IMG/VR virus record: IMGVR_UViG_3300034073_002123
Location: 1 to 35,253 of that record
DNA length: 35,253 bases
From: a virus
Strand: one strand, 5' to 3'
The position numbers were made by a program, and so were the translations under genes. The stretch's first letter is position 1. Every line of letters starts with the position of its first letter. The notes under the pieces were generated by a model, which saw nothing but the letters and a program-made list of their open reading frames with translations, ran no database searches and was not told the origin of the DNA. This document shows, in pieces, positions 12,505-21,501 of the stretch.

Positions 12505-12983
12505 AGTTCTTCATTTTCAGGAAACCATCCTGCTTCTTTCATTTGTTCATAAGTAAATACCGTTGTTCCCTGTGGTATTATATACTGAAACGGAAAGCTT
12601 TGCTGTGATTTGATAAACGATGCCAACCCATCCTTTTCAGCTTCTGATAACTCAGGGAACAAAGCAATAAGGTTTGTAAGATTGTTATCAGGATGCACAA
12701 TGATATTGTAATTCAAATCCACCATTAAAGCTGCATTTACTGTATCTGTATATGCCGAATCCTGTGTTGGGTGCTTCACCCATCCAAAAAGATAGGTAGT
12801 TACATCATTCGGGTTTCTAATTGCAGGCGGTCTACTTATTGCCCATAGTTCGTAGCTGATAGCCTCCGCTATCTGTTCGCTTGTCAATCCTGCTTGGGGT
12901 AAAACCTTAATGTAGTTTTGTGCGCTCATGGATAATGAAAAAATAATAATTAATAAAGTAAATATGTATTTAATATATGCCAT
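12501..12983 (-). CDS. Secreted tail-region protein with Q-rule signal peptide (160 aa)
   Basis: The N-terminus YIKYIFTLLIIIFSLSMSAQ is a clear Sec signal peptide, with predicted cleavage after SMSA leaving Gln at +1. The mature part (YIKVLPQAGLTSEQIAEAIS, NLTNLIALFPELSEAE, FTYEQMKEAGWF) is soluble and acidic and has no family I recognise. It is the third of three consecutive signal-peptide proteins between the tail tip and lysis genes, and overlaps its upstream neighbour by 14 bases. It could be a fibre accessory protein or a secreted factor. Confidence 0.65.
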   Translation of the reverse strand: MAYIKYIFTLLIIIFSLSMSAQNYIKVLPQAGLTSEQIAEAISYELWAISRPPAIRNPNDVTTYLFGWVKHPTQDSAYTDTVNAALMVDLNYNIIVHPDNNLTNLIALFPELSEAEKDGLASFIKSQQSFPFQYIIPQGTTVFTYEQMKEAGWFPENEEL

Positions 12984-13884
12984 AATAGTTATTTATGTTT
13001 GTTTCAATTCCGGTGCGGTTGGATGATTCATTTGATGTGTAAATTATTATTTCTGACAAATCAATGGAGTTTGGCGAAAAAAAAGTGCTACCAATATTTA
13101 TAGTTGTATTTACCGCAGGAGAATTATTAATATTAGTAAATGAACCATTTGCTGCGCCATTTGTAAAATATCCATAGCTCCAATTACTTGTTGTCCCTGT
13201 TTTAAAATAAGTTAGTAGCTGTTGATTTGTAGTCAATGCATTTGTTGAATTTGATAAATATGCATTATACCATGTTAAAAATTGACGACTGCTTCTACCA
13301 AAACCTAAATAAATTCTTCCTATATTCCCGCCTCCTGATGTTTGCACTAATAATTCTTGTTGAGTAGATACAGTTGACGGTTTTACAGCAGAAAAAACAT
13401 ACCAGCTTTGACTTATATCAAAATAATTAATTCTAATTGAATTATTTAATAAAAACTTTAAAACAACTTTATTATTTAATCTTTCAACCGTTCCAGCATT
13501 AACTATTCTTGGCTGATTAGCTGCGGTTGCTTGTGTTGCATTTCTTATCCCAAACACACCTGCACTATCTGCCTGATTATACCATGTTACTACAAAGGCA
13601 CTGTTAGCCCCTGTGAACGTCTTAAGGGAAGCTGTGTCGAGGTCGCCTGATGAAGTAAACCCAATATCCTGCTCACTATTATCATTCGACCGCCTTACCC
13701 TTATTGCATTTCCAGTATAATCCTTATCTAACTTCCGCAAAGAATAAGCTGCCGCCGCACCACTATAATTATCTAATAAACCACTAAATTGACTTAATGG
13801 CATATAATTAGGATGCGCCTTTATAATCATTTGCGCATCCGCACCTAAACTCAAAAAAAGTAATATTACAAAAGTAAATCTCAT
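12970..13884 (-). CDS. Secreted arabinofuranosidase-like (concanavalin-fold) adhesin or fibre protein
   Basis: The 304-residue protein starts with a signal peptide (RFTFVILLFLSLGADAQ, cleavage after ADA, Gln +1). The rest resembles the alpha-L-arabinofuranosidase B catalytic or lectin-like fold found in phage tail proteins: AAAYSLRKLDKDYTGNAIRV, RRSNDNSEQDIGF, FVVTWYNQADSAG and ATQATAANQPRIVNAG. In phages such domains are usually glycan-binding modules of receptor-binding proteins; whether it has enzymatic activity cannot be told. It follows the long fibre-like gene with a 4-base overlap. A signal peptide on a protein in this position is unusual. Confidence 0.75.
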   Translation of the reverse strand: MRFTFVILLFLSLGADAQMIIKAHPNYMPLSQFSGLLDNYSGAAAAYSLRKLDKDYTGNAIRVRRSNDNSEQDIGFTSSGDLDTASLKTFTGANSAFVVTWYNQADSAGVFGIRNATQATAANQPRIVNAGTVERLNNKVVLKFLLNNSIRINYFDISQSWYVFSAVKPSTVSTQQELLVQTSGGGNIGRIYLGFGRSSRQFLTWYNAYLSNSTNALTTNQQLLTYFKTGTTSNWSYGYFTNGAANGSFTNINNSPAVNTTINIGSTFFSPNSIDLSEIIIYTSNESSNRTGIETNINNYYGIY

Positions 13885-15509
13885 ATTCTCTTTTTATACC
13901 CTAATAAAGTCAAAGTAAAATAAGTCGGCTTTGTAGCCACCGCTGATGTACGAACAAACACCCATACATTTGGCGGAATCTTATTATTGGTGAATGATGT
14001 TACATTTGTATCACCTATCGTCCCTGTCACAGATGTGCCACCGCTTACCAAAATAGTAGCACCGGCCGTAATATTTAAACTATCGTTCCAATAAACCTCA
14101 GTCGTAATACTTGGCGAATTACCCAAAACCCCTGCTCTCATTTGCGTAATTATCAAAGTATCGCTGCCTGCATTATAAAAGCTACCATATACCGCCGATG
14201 TACTAAAAGCAGCCGTATCGCCTGCAGCACCACTACCAGCACCAAAGACCGCCAAAGGAACGGTATCCAATTGCAGTTGGTAAGTAGCAGCCGCTACATT
14301 TGAGCGCAAATAAGGTGAAAGCATTGCAGTTGTGTCAGTAACATTCAAAGGAGTATACCCCAGCGTAGTTATAATGCTTTTATTCTCCCAATACCCTAAA
14401 GTAGAATTGTATCTTATTATCTCATTATTTGCTACGCTTGTAATCCTAACGTCATGCAGCTCGTCTAATTCTACTCCGTTTTGGATTTTAACATACATAA
14501 TACCATTACCAGCGTTCGCCCTTTCAACAACCCCAACAAACACCCCATGCTTTGGAGCAACAGGCTTCGTCTTTGTAAACCCACCCGGCACGCTATCAAG
14601 CCATAAAATATCCCCTGCCGTATAGCTGCCCAAATTTAACCCCGATAATTGCCCTTGTGTTGTAACCCATCCATCACCACCAGCCGGTATGTCATCCCTA
14701 ACAATAGCAAATGTCTTTGAGCTAAATGTATCGCTTGTATTATTGGCTAATTTAACGCTCGCCTTATCACCCGTTGCACTAAAAATATAAACTACCTGAC
14801 CTCTATTTATTTGCACGCTTTCTGCATTGTGTACGTATGCTTTTACTACCGTTGCAGTATCGACATATCCAATATTTGTAATTCCGTTTGTACCTGCCAT
14901 GTAGGTAGTCCCATTGGCTGAAACACCTACTGATAAATTTCCAGTTGTATCAGGAAGCGTTAACGTTCTATTTGCTGTTGCATTTTGGGATTTTACTTTT
15001 ATTGTATTTGACCCTTTAAAAAAAGAAATACTACCACTATCAGTAGTATTTGTTTGTATTGAAACTAGCCCTGATAAAGCTGAATTACCAACTTCAATAA
15101 GACCATCGCTACCATCAGCGGCTAATCTAACAACAACATCTCCAGAGCCCTCAATATATTCAACTCTTATGTCATTAGATGTTGTGTTACCAGCCGTTGT
15201 AACTTGCTGCAAAGTAGGTGTTACACCGCCGAGACTGCCAACTGTATAAATAATACCACCTTTACTATATTTTAAAGTATCTGATTCAATAAAAATGCTA
15301 TCTAATGCAGCATTAACAGCCAAACTATCCAAAAGCTCTAATGTACCATAAACAGTATTTTGCATTCTCCAATTGGTAAAACTTTCAACTGCGCTGTTTT
15401 TTATATACCTTAAAACATAGTTTTTAGCTGAATCTACAGAAGGAAATCTATTTTGTGAAAAAGCAGAAAAGCTTAAAAAAATAAATAAAACTACTAAAAT
15501 ATGCTTCAT
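13881..15509 (-). CDS. Long tail-fibre-like protein with Q-rule signal peptide (542 aa)
   Basis: ATG 15509 gives a textbook signal peptide, KHILVVLFIFLSFSAFSQ, with cleavage predicted at SAFS/Q; an upstream ATG at 15551 would bury it. The mature protein has beta-rich repeats typical of Bacteroidota phage fibres, including NATANRTLTLPDTTGNL and a domain AESVQINRGQVVYIFSATGD, KTFAIVRDDIPAGGDGW, GDILWLDSVPGG and HGVFVGVVERANAGNG that I recognise from several phage structural proteins. The C-terminus (TTEVYWNDSLNITAGATILV) may be a jelly-roll. It follows the tail tip genes, the usual place for receptor-binding proteins. Confidence 0.72.
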   Translation of the reverse strand: MKHILVVLFIFLSFSAFSQNRFPSVDSAKNYVLRYIKNSAVESFTNWRMQNTVYGTLELLDSLAVNAALDSIFIESDTLKYSKGGIIYTVGSLGGVTPTLQQVTTAGNTTSNDIRVEYIEGSGDVVVRLAADGSDGLIEVGNSALSGLVSIQTNTTDSGSISFFKGSNTIKVKSQNATANRTLTLPDTTGNLSVGVSANGTTYMAGTNGITNIGYVDTATVVKAYVHNAESVQINRGQVVYIFSATGDKASVKLANNTSDTFSSKTFAIVRDDIPAGGDGWVTTQGQLSGLNLGSYTAGDILWLDSVPGGFTKTKPVAPKHGVFVGVVERANAGNGIMYVKIQNGVELDELHDVRITSVANNEIIRYNSTLGYWENKSIITTLGYTPLNVTDTTAMLSPYLRSNVAAATYQLQLDTVPLAVFGAGSGAAGDTAAFSTSAVYGSFYNAGSDTLIITQMRAGVLGNSPSITTEVYWNDSLNITAGATILVSGGTSVTGTIGDTNVTSFTNNKIPPNVWVFVRTSAVATKPTYFTLTLLGYKKRI

Positions 15510-15547
15510 ATTGCCAAAATTAACCGCAAAAATGCGATGTTTATAAA

Positions 15548-16195
15548 TCAAATGTCAACCAATGGCACTATAAATAATTTAACAATTTTGCCAATTGGTA
15601 AAGTAGTATCAAAAGTAATAACACCGCTGCCATAACCATTATCTGCAATAAATTCATAAGTATCTGGAGCGTAATATTCATCACCTACAAACACCATCAA
15701 TAATGTTGCATTTAATAAACTAGCTGATGAAAAACTTATATCATATAATGTACTGCTATATTCAAGTAAATAAGGCTCGTTTTCTGTATTTTTTAAATTA
15801 TTTGTACTATATAGTGGACCATCTGCTGTTATTGTGACATCATATTTTGCTAATTCACCTGATGTGCCTGTATTTGTAGCTGATGTTACAATACCAATGC
15901 CGAAATAAAAATCAGATCCATACACAGCCTTTACAGCTACCTTTTTGCCTTTAATTAAATTATCATTAAAATGCAATGGGTTTGTTTTAAATTCTTCACC
16001 TACAGTAATAACACCAGCAGCTTGTATATTCCAATCATAAGCACCGTATTCTCTATTTGTAGCCCTTCCGCTGCCTTTTGTGGTTGTAATTATTTCTGTA
16101 GATGTTAGATTAAGGGTAAAACTTTCCTCACAGCCAATAGGCTCTAAATCCTTATAAGAATATAAAACAAGTTCGTTTCCGTTAAGATTTGCCAT
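15548..16195 (-). CDS. Tail tube-like or tail tip structural protein (215 aa)
   Basis: The start, ANLNGNELVLYSYKDLEP, followed by IGCEESFTLNLTSTEI, TNREYGAYDWNIQAAGVITV and a KYDVTITADGPL strand, resembles the fold of major tail tube proteins (xLYxxxxxPIGCxTSxxLxxS). A separate, shorter tail tube candidate lies at 21502-21921, so this may be a paralogue used at the tail tip or a distal decoration. It sits between the tail tip genes and the fibre-like gene. The assignment to the tube fold is by pattern only. Confidence 0.6.
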   Translation of the reverse strand: MANLNGNELVLYSYKDLEPIGCEESFTLNLTSTEIITTTKGSGRATNREYGAYDWNIQAAGVITVGEEFKTNPLHFNDNLIKGKKVAVKAVYGSDFYFGIGIVTSATNTGTSGELAKYDVTITADGPLYSTNNLKNTENEPYLLEYSSTLYDISFSSASLLNATLLMVFVGDEYYAPDTYEFIADNGYGSGVITFDTTLPIGKIVKLFIVPLVDI

Positions 16196-16197
16196 TT

Positions 16198-16539
16198 TTA
16201 TACGTATTCAAATGTTTGATCGAATGTGCTTCCAAATAAGTTAAAACTTACGTGTTCAGATGATGCCCAAACCCCAATAATATCACCTTGTGCTAGTGTA
16301 ACACCTTTTAACCTTTGAGCCGAACAATTGCCATAAACAACCATGCCATATTCTAAATAATCAGCACTAGCTGGAGATTCTGTTCTATATACCGCTATTC
16401 TTATAGTTGCATCATAACTATCTCGATTGCAAATATTTAACATTGATATTACAGCACCTTTATCCTCACCAACTGTGTAAAGTGTTGTCAATATATTTGC
16501 ACTTGGCGAAGATGTGCCTAATACTCTAATCACCTCCAT
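16198..16539 (-). CDS. Small virion-associated protein (113 aa)
   Basis: The product (EVIRVLGTSSPSANILTTLY, then ISMLNICNRDSYDATIRIAV and GDIIGVWASSEHVSFNLFGS) matches a small beta-sandwich type common in siphovirus and podovirus structural modules (VLGQSxPxAxTLTxLYTVP, VCNR, GDxIxVxASSxxVSFxxFG). It is likely a tail accessory or fibre-tip protein. It overlaps its upstream neighbour by 14 bases. Exact role is unknown. Confidence 0.65.
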   Translation of the reverse strand: MEVIRVLGTSSPSANILTTLYTVGEDKGAVISMLNICNRDSYDATIRIAVYRTESPASADYLEYGMVVYGNCSAQRLKGVTLAQGDIIGVWASSEHVSFNLFGSTFDQTFEYV

Positions 16540-16711
16540 AAAAAAATATTTTTGCCCATTTATTAGAATTATCTGTAGTTATTTCAGTAGGTACGCCGTT
16601 TATATTACCAAAATAATATTTACCATCAGCTAAATCATGCAGTATAAAACGATCTTCCGTTTCACTTAATTCTGTGACACCAACTATTCTTATTAATTTA
16701 ACTTCCTGCAT
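16526..16711 (-). CDS. Small tail-region protein (61 aa)
   Basis: The short product starts QEVKLIRIVGVTELSETEDR and ends NKWAKIFFYGGD, probably a small beta barrel. It sits between the tail hub-like gene (1-base overlap with its stop) and the 113-aa protein (14-base overlap), so it is translated from the late message. No family is recognised. Confidence 0.6.
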   Translation of the reverse strand: MQEVKLIRIVGVTELSETEDRFILHDLADGKYYFGNINGVPTEITTDNSNKWAKIFFYGGD

Positions 16712-18864
16712 TATGAATAATTGTTAAATCTTCTTCTTTTGTTTCTCCTTAATAAGCTGTTTATTACACCTAAATTGCCATATTTCCAATCTATTGGCGT
16801 TCTAGGCTCTTTTATCACTTCATCAAAATTACGGGCTTTAACATTCAAGTATTTAAAATCCTCTGTTCCTGTTTCTGTAAAATCATTATCGTTTGCGGTA
16901 TTCCTTAATTCAACCATTGTGAATTCAGCAGATTCATTTCTAACATCAATATTCATAGTTGTAATCATAAATTCTTTATCTGTAATTGCTGAAAACTTAA
17001 CTGTATTAAGCAAAGATAACAATCTGCTTCCCTGATAAAGGTCGTATAATCTGCCCTCAATTCTTTCAAAATTGCGATACATTGCCCTCCAATATGATCT
17101 TGCTATATATTTAGCAAAAGGAACGGCTGTATTATCGTCTGCACCTGCATATTTCCAGCTATTCACTTGGGCGTAACTATCTGTTAAAATCGCTCCCTGT
17201 GTGCTTATGTTATCAGATTTGCTTACAAATATCTCATTATCATATAAATTCTTTAATTCACTTGTTTGGCTGTTTTTATATTGATAACCATCCACTTCTA
17301 ACATTTCATTATAGTAAGGACGTATTTCAACAGATAAATCCTTAAAATGAACTTCGTTATTAGCTGTTCTGCTATGTCCCCAATTTGTAAACATTATACT
17401 AAGCATACCATTCTCAGGTATTGGCTCTGATTCTATACTATATTCTTCCCAAAATCTGCGATCTTGTGCATTTTCCCATGTAGCTCCTAAATTCGGTATT
17501 CCACCTTGCCCTTGAAATCTCCATCTTCCATTTGCTTCTAAATAATAATAATCCCCATTTGATTTTGTTACTTGAACTCTTACATATTGTACGCCATTTT
17601 TAAATCCTGCATTTTTTTCCCTTGATGCAAAAGACATACTAAAAACATCATCTTTATTAACTGGATATTCTGTTGTTGTTATTGCTTTTATTTCAGATAA
17701 AAAATTCTCAGTACCTGAATAAAAAATTAAATATCTTACTAATTCAGCATTAGTATTTGGGTCAATTTCTACACCAACATAAGGCTCATATGTTACAGTA
17801 GGCAAAGCAGATGGTATAAGATCATTTTCTTCCCAATTTAATAAACTATATACTTGCCTTTGTAAATTATATGAAACTATATTTCCATCCTCTTTTTTTA
17901 ACCTAGTTATAGTACCAGACAAAGGAGCGCTAAACGTACCATCCAATAAATCCCAATTACGGAAAAATATAGGCGGCATTTTAAAACTATATTTTATAAC
18001 AGTTTCTTTAAATTCCCTTTCCCAGCTAGTCAAAGCATCTGCATTTATAAGCTTTGTAACCTTATCCAAACCAATATCAATGCTAAAATTTTGGTTTAAA
18101 TGGTTTTCCTGATATACACCCGAAGCATTACGTCTATTGCCGTCTAAATCGTTTGCTATCCTATCATTGGTTTGTATAATATACCATGCCCCACGTGCTT
18201 GAAACAAAGTACACCCAAAAGCCTGCATAATCTTAGATAATACAGTGTAAGCATCATCAAACTCACGAGGACCTCTTAAAAATGTATGGCTTGTAATATA
18301 AGAATAGAAAAAAGCATCATTATCTAATGTTGTACGTTCAAAGCCAGCCGGGAACATATTAATAAAGCTGTAAAAATCTAATCCTAAGCCTGTTTTATCT
18401 AAGGCATAAGCAATAAATTCTTTTACCCTATATAAACCCCATAACTGATTATTAGATAAATCTGATAAATCAATGCTTTTAGCCAAACTTAACCCATCAG
18501 AAGCTGAAAGTTCAATAATTACAGGCGTATCTAAAAACTCCTCTGTAATGTAATCGTTATCCAACCACCCTACCCATTCAACCGTATTATTTACGTAAAT
18601 CTTTACTTTGTATTGCGTATCTGATGTAATCAAAAAATCTGTTGTATCTACATTTGTAGAAAGCACCCTAATTCTTACTTTGCTTTCCCTTATGCCAGTC
18701 ATTTTATCAAATTCACCATTAGGGTATCTTATTTCCAATGGTGAAGTGCCTGCCGCTGTAAGATTAGTAACACTTCCAGCAAAGTTATCTTCCTCAATAT
18801 CAATTTTTATTGATCTACCCTTTACAGTATCAAATTCAATCCTATATTTAGCTGCATATGCCAT
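16711..18864 (-). CDS. Tail tip/baseplate hub-like protein (717 aa)
   Basis: The N-terminus (AAKYRIEFDTVKGRSIKIDI, then EIRYPNGEFDKMTGIRESKV and VEWVGWLDNDYITEEF) resembles distal-tail and tail-associated proteins that form the ring at the end of the tail tube. A middle section (FDDAYTVLSKIMQAFGCTLF, ARGAWYIIQTND) is the pattern seen in Bacteroidota phage hub proteins, and the C-terminal region contains beta domains. It directly follows the tape measure gene, sharing one base, the standard place for Dit/Tal proteins. No peptidase or lysozyme motif was seen. Confidence 0.75.
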   Translation of the reverse strand: MAYAAKYRIEFDTVKGRSIKIDIEEDNFAGSVTNLTAAGTSPLEIRYPNGEFDKMTGIRESKVRIRVLSTNVDTTDFLITSDTQYKVKIYVNNTVEWVGWLDNDYITEEFLDTPVIIELSASDGLSLAKSIDLSDLSNNQLWGLYRVKEFIAYALDKTGLGLDFYSFINMFPAGFERTTLDNDAFFYSYITSHTFLRGPREFDDAYTVLSKIMQAFGCTLFQARGAWYIIQTNDRIANDLDGNRRNASGVYQENHLNQNFSIDIGLDKVTKLINADALTSWEREFKETVIKYSFKMPPIFFRNWDLLDGTFSAPLSGTITRLKKEDGNIVSYNLQRQVYSLLNWEENDLIPSALPTVTYEPYVGVEIDPNTNAELVRYLIFYSGTENFLSEIKAITTTEYPVNKDDVFSMSFASREKNAGFKNGVQYVRVQVTKSNGDYYYLEANGRWRFQGQGGIPNLGATWENAQDRRFWEEYSIESEPIPENGMLSIMFTNWGHSRTANNEVHFKDLSVEIRPYYNEMLEVDGYQYKNSQTSELKNLYDNEIFVSKSDNISTQGAILTDSYAQVNSWKYAGADDNTAVPFAKYIARSYWRAMYRNFERIEGRLYDLYQGSRLLSLLNTVKFSAITDKEFMITTMNIDVRNESAEFTMVELRNTANDNDFTETGTEDFKYLNVKARNFDEVIKEPRTPIDWKYGNLGVINSLLRRNKRRRFNNYS

Positions 18865-20864
18865 TATCCACCTCTATTTAATAAAAATGAAAAAGTATCG
18901 CCTCTAATAACACCTTGTTGAGCAACATCAACTACCGCACCGCCTGCACCCGGAACTATAGCATTTGCAATTGCTCTTACAACAGTCATCTGTATTACTA
19001 ACTTTACTAAATCCAAAGCTAATCTTTTTATTGAATCTCCCAAAGCCTTAAATACATCTTGACCTTCTACTAAAGCATTAAACACGCTATCAAAAGCATT
19101 TGTCAAACCGCCTTCTATAGCAGATCTTAACGATTCAAAAACCTCTCTTTGTTGCTGCAATGCTTGAAATTGCTCTATAAGTCCATTTAATTGTGCTCCT
19201 AAAACTTGTATTCCTAAATCTTTATCAGTCCATCCCTTAGACCTTAAATCTTGTATTGTGTTTCCAATAAGATCAATTTTGCTTTTAAGTATATCTAAGC
19301 TGCCACGTGTTTTATTAAAATCAAGCTTCTGTACTTGTAAACTATATTTATCCCAAATTCGCCTTATTTCCTCTTGCCTTTTTCTTATTTCTCTTAAACC
19401 AACCTCTGCTTTTAAGTTGTTTAATGTATTTTGTAATTCTTGATATTGAGTTGTGTTATCTTGCCCTTCTTTTTTTAGCTTAATTAAAGCGTCAATAGTT
19501 AAGTTAATCCTAGCATTTAACTGATCCTGATCTGTAATTTCTTCTTTAATGTCAAGTTCCTTAAATGCTAATTTGTAGCTTTCAATAAACTTATTTAATT
19601 CCTGTAGCTTTTGAGCTGATAAATATTTATCAAATTCTTTTCCAAAATCTACAAAATTTGCACTAACTGTTTTCCATGCGTCAGATGATTCTTTTACGCC
19701 TGCTAAATATAAAGTTCTTAAAGTTTCACCAGCTAATTCTAATCTAGCCTTTGTCCCATCTATGCCACGATTTTGCTCATCCCAATTAATAGATTTTAAT
19801 TGCTCATTATATTTTTTTAATATATCAACAATTTCATTTTGATCTTTTTTAGTTTTAGCATTAGAATTTCTTTGATTTTTTGCACTATTGTTAAATGTAA
19901 CAGATTGATTATTAACTAAATCATTTATTTCTTTCCATAGTTCAGATTGTTCTCTTACAGCTGAATTATATTGAAAAACACCTGTAGCGCTTAATGCTTT
20001 TCTTTGTTCATTAGTTAAATTTCTTAAAGAAGCTGATATTTGCTGATTTTGTCTTTGAGCATCTGCTAATGCCTGTCCTGTTAATCCCCTTGTATTTATT
20101 AAAGATAAACCTGATACTTCAGCATCTCTTCCTAATTTAACTATTGTAGATTGTGCTTGAGCTAATCTTTTAACTAACGGATCTAAATCCTGCTCTAATT
20201 GCTTTACTGCTAAAGATTTAACTAAATTATCAATATATGCATTATATGCTTTTTGTAAATCTTCTATAGTGCTTTTCTCGGCAGATAAATTACCAAAATA
20301 TTTATCACTAACTGTATTTAATTGTGATAATATTTCTTTTCTGTCATTTAATGTATTTTGGCTATTTTCATAAGATTTAGCCAATAATAAAACTTCTGTA
20401 TATTGAGATGAAAAACTACTAGTTAAACTATCTTGTTTCTCTTTAGCTTCTTTTGTACTTTGACCCCACCTACTTAATCCTAATTGAGCAAATTGTAAAG
20501 CAGATGTAACTAATGAAATTCCTAGTATTAAACCGCCACCGCCTGCAAGTGATGATGCCAATGCAGACAAAGCAGCCTTTCCGCTCCCTGTTTCTTTACG
20601 TAAACTTACAAATGATTGTACAAGCGGATCTATGTTATTTGCGATACCTATAAGTCCAAAAGGTGCATCTGAAGCTACACGGCTAAAATTTGTTAAGGCA
20701 GCAGAAGCCTGTGAAGTCCCCTTTGTTAATTGATTCATTCCGGCTGTACCTACATTTGCAGCCGTTTGTGTAGTCTTATTTAAAGAGGTATTTAATGTAT
20801 TTAAAGAAGTTACCGCAGACTGTACATCAGCACCTATTTTAATTTGTAAGCCTTCCGTTGCCAT
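18864..20864 (-). CDS. Tape measure protein (666 aa)
   Basis: The protein sets tail length and fills the tube before DNA ejection. It is highly helical and rich in Q, L, N and S: GADVQSAVTSLNTLNTSLNK at the start, a hydrophobic middle (AALSALASSLAGGGGLILGI) and a hydrophobic C-terminal section (LALDLVKLVIQMTVVRAIAN), with long coiled coils between. By the usual relation of about 1.5 Angstrom per residue, the tail would be near 100 nm. It follows the frameshifted tail chaperone genes, exactly where the tape measure is expected in siphoviruses, and overlaps the GT frame by 26 bases. Confidence 0.88.
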   Translation of the reverse strand: MATEGLQIKIGADVQSAVTSLNTLNTSLNKTTQTAANVGTAGMNQLTKGTSQASAALTNFSRVASDAPFGLIGIANNIDPLVQSFVSLRKETGSGKAALSALASSLAGGGGLILGISLVTSALQFAQLGLSRWGQSTKEAKEKQDSLTSSFSSQYTEVLLLAKSYENSQNTLNDRKEILSQLNTVSDKYFGNLSAEKSTIEDLQKAYNAYIDNLVKSLAVKQLEQDLDPLVKRLAQAQSTIVKLGRDAEVSGLSLINTRGLTGQALADAQRQNQQISASLRNLTNEQRKALSATGVFQYNSAVREQSELWKEINDLVNNQSVTFNNSAKNQRNSNAKTKKDQNEIVDILKKYNEQLKSINWDEQNRGIDGTKARLELAGETLRTLYLAGVKESSDAWKTVSANFVDFGKEFDKYLSAQKLQELNKFIESYKLAFKELDIKEEITDQDQLNARINLTIDALIKLKKEGQDNTTQYQELQNTLNNLKAEVGLREIRKRQEEIRRIWDKYSLQVQKLDFNKTRGSLDILKSKIDLIGNTIQDLRSKGWTDKDLGIQVLGAQLNGLIEQFQALQQQREVFESLRSAIEGGLTNAFDSVFNALVEGQDVFKALGDSIKRLALDLVKLVIQMTVVRAIANAIVPGAGGAVVDVAQQGVIRGDTFSFLLNRGG

Positions 20865-21500
20865 TTTCTTTAATCCGTTTTAATTTATCCATCAATCTTT
20901 TTTCCCGGCTGTTTTCTTCTATATTATCATCCGGTAATGGCCAATAGGTTTTATAAAATTGACCCATATTTATCGGTTTACTTAGGTGCGGAGCTAACAT
21001 AAAATAAGCTTGCCTTCTAGCAATTTCGTGATGATCTATGAGCCTTTTATTATACCCTTCTATAAACTGATAAAAGTCATTTGGCTTCATCCACATATAC
21101 TCGTCAGGTTTTAACCCTGCTGCATATGCTGTTACTCTTGTGTTATGCCAATCAGTTTCTTTTTTTTTACCTCATCCATCTGCTCTACAGCATCTTTAAC
21201 ATCTTGAGCCTTTTTCTTTATAGCTTGGCAATTGTTGAAATCCTCAATAACTTTTACAAGTTCATCAACATCATCTTTGCTCATCATTTTGCTTTCCACA
21301 TAATCATAAATCTCCTCAAATGTTACAGGGTAAGGAAGTTGCTTAACCTCGTAATAATTGATCATTCCTGCATAAATGATTTTAGCCATTTGTAAAGAGC
21401 TATAATAAGAAAGGCCGCTATTTTTATCGGCCTCTCCTAAGAATATCTCTACTGAAAGCATCCCAAAACGGAGGCTTACTTCTTTATTGTTTATATTCAT
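20839..21500 (-). CDS. Tail assembly chaperone GT, -1 frameshift fusion product
   Basis: If ribosomes slip back one base at the A-AAA-AAG site (after residue 114 of the G protein), translation continues in the frame that encodes ETDWHNTRVTAYAAGLKPDE and then YMWMKPNDFYQFIEGYNKRL, ending at 20839. The product would be about 220 residues (114 + 106). No stop interrupts the -1 frame between the slip site and the first Met at 21096, which shows this is an extension and not a separate gene. GT-type proteins bind the tape measure and recruit tail tube subunits in siphoviruses and are absent from the final virion. Confidence 0.85.
21132..21500 (-). CDS. Tail assembly chaperone G-like protein (122 aa)
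   Basis: This is the unshifted product, NINNKEVSLRFGMLSVEIFL to KKKKLIGITQE, a helical protein lying between the tail tube gene and the tape measure gene. Position, size and the slippery sequence near the 3' end match lambda gpG. Termination is at 21132-21134. The spacer of 1 base to the tube gene indicates a common message. Confidence 0.85.
   Translation of the reverse strand: MNINNKEVSLRFGMLSVEIFLGEADKNSGLSYYSSLQMAKIIYAGMINYYEVKQLPYPVTFEEIYDYVESKMMSKDDVDELVKVIEDFNNCQAIKKKAQDVKDAVEQMDEVKKKKLIGITQE
21159..21168 (-). promoter_or_regulatory. Programmed -1 ribosomal frameshift site (A-AAA-AAG)
   Basis: The minus strand has nine A's followed by G (GTA AAA AAA AAG in the G frame), giving the in-frame heptamer A AAA AAG, the same as the E. 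coli dnaX slip site. A GATGAGG purine stretch lies directly upstream and could act as an internal stimulator, though Bacteroidota make little use of such pairing. The -1 frame is open for 106 codons. Confidence 0.85.
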
Positions 21501-21501
21501 A

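Noticed and set aside
14332-15249. Two plus-strand frames of about 100 codons inside the fibre-like gene
   Set aside because: They are antisense to a well-supported gene with signal peptide and fibre motifs, and their products look like no known protein.
16500-16520. Third copy of the CTTGGCGAAG hairpin element
   Set aside because: It lies in the coding region of the 113-aa virion protein (codons for SPSAN) and lacks the ATAACGTT start, so the match is probably chance.
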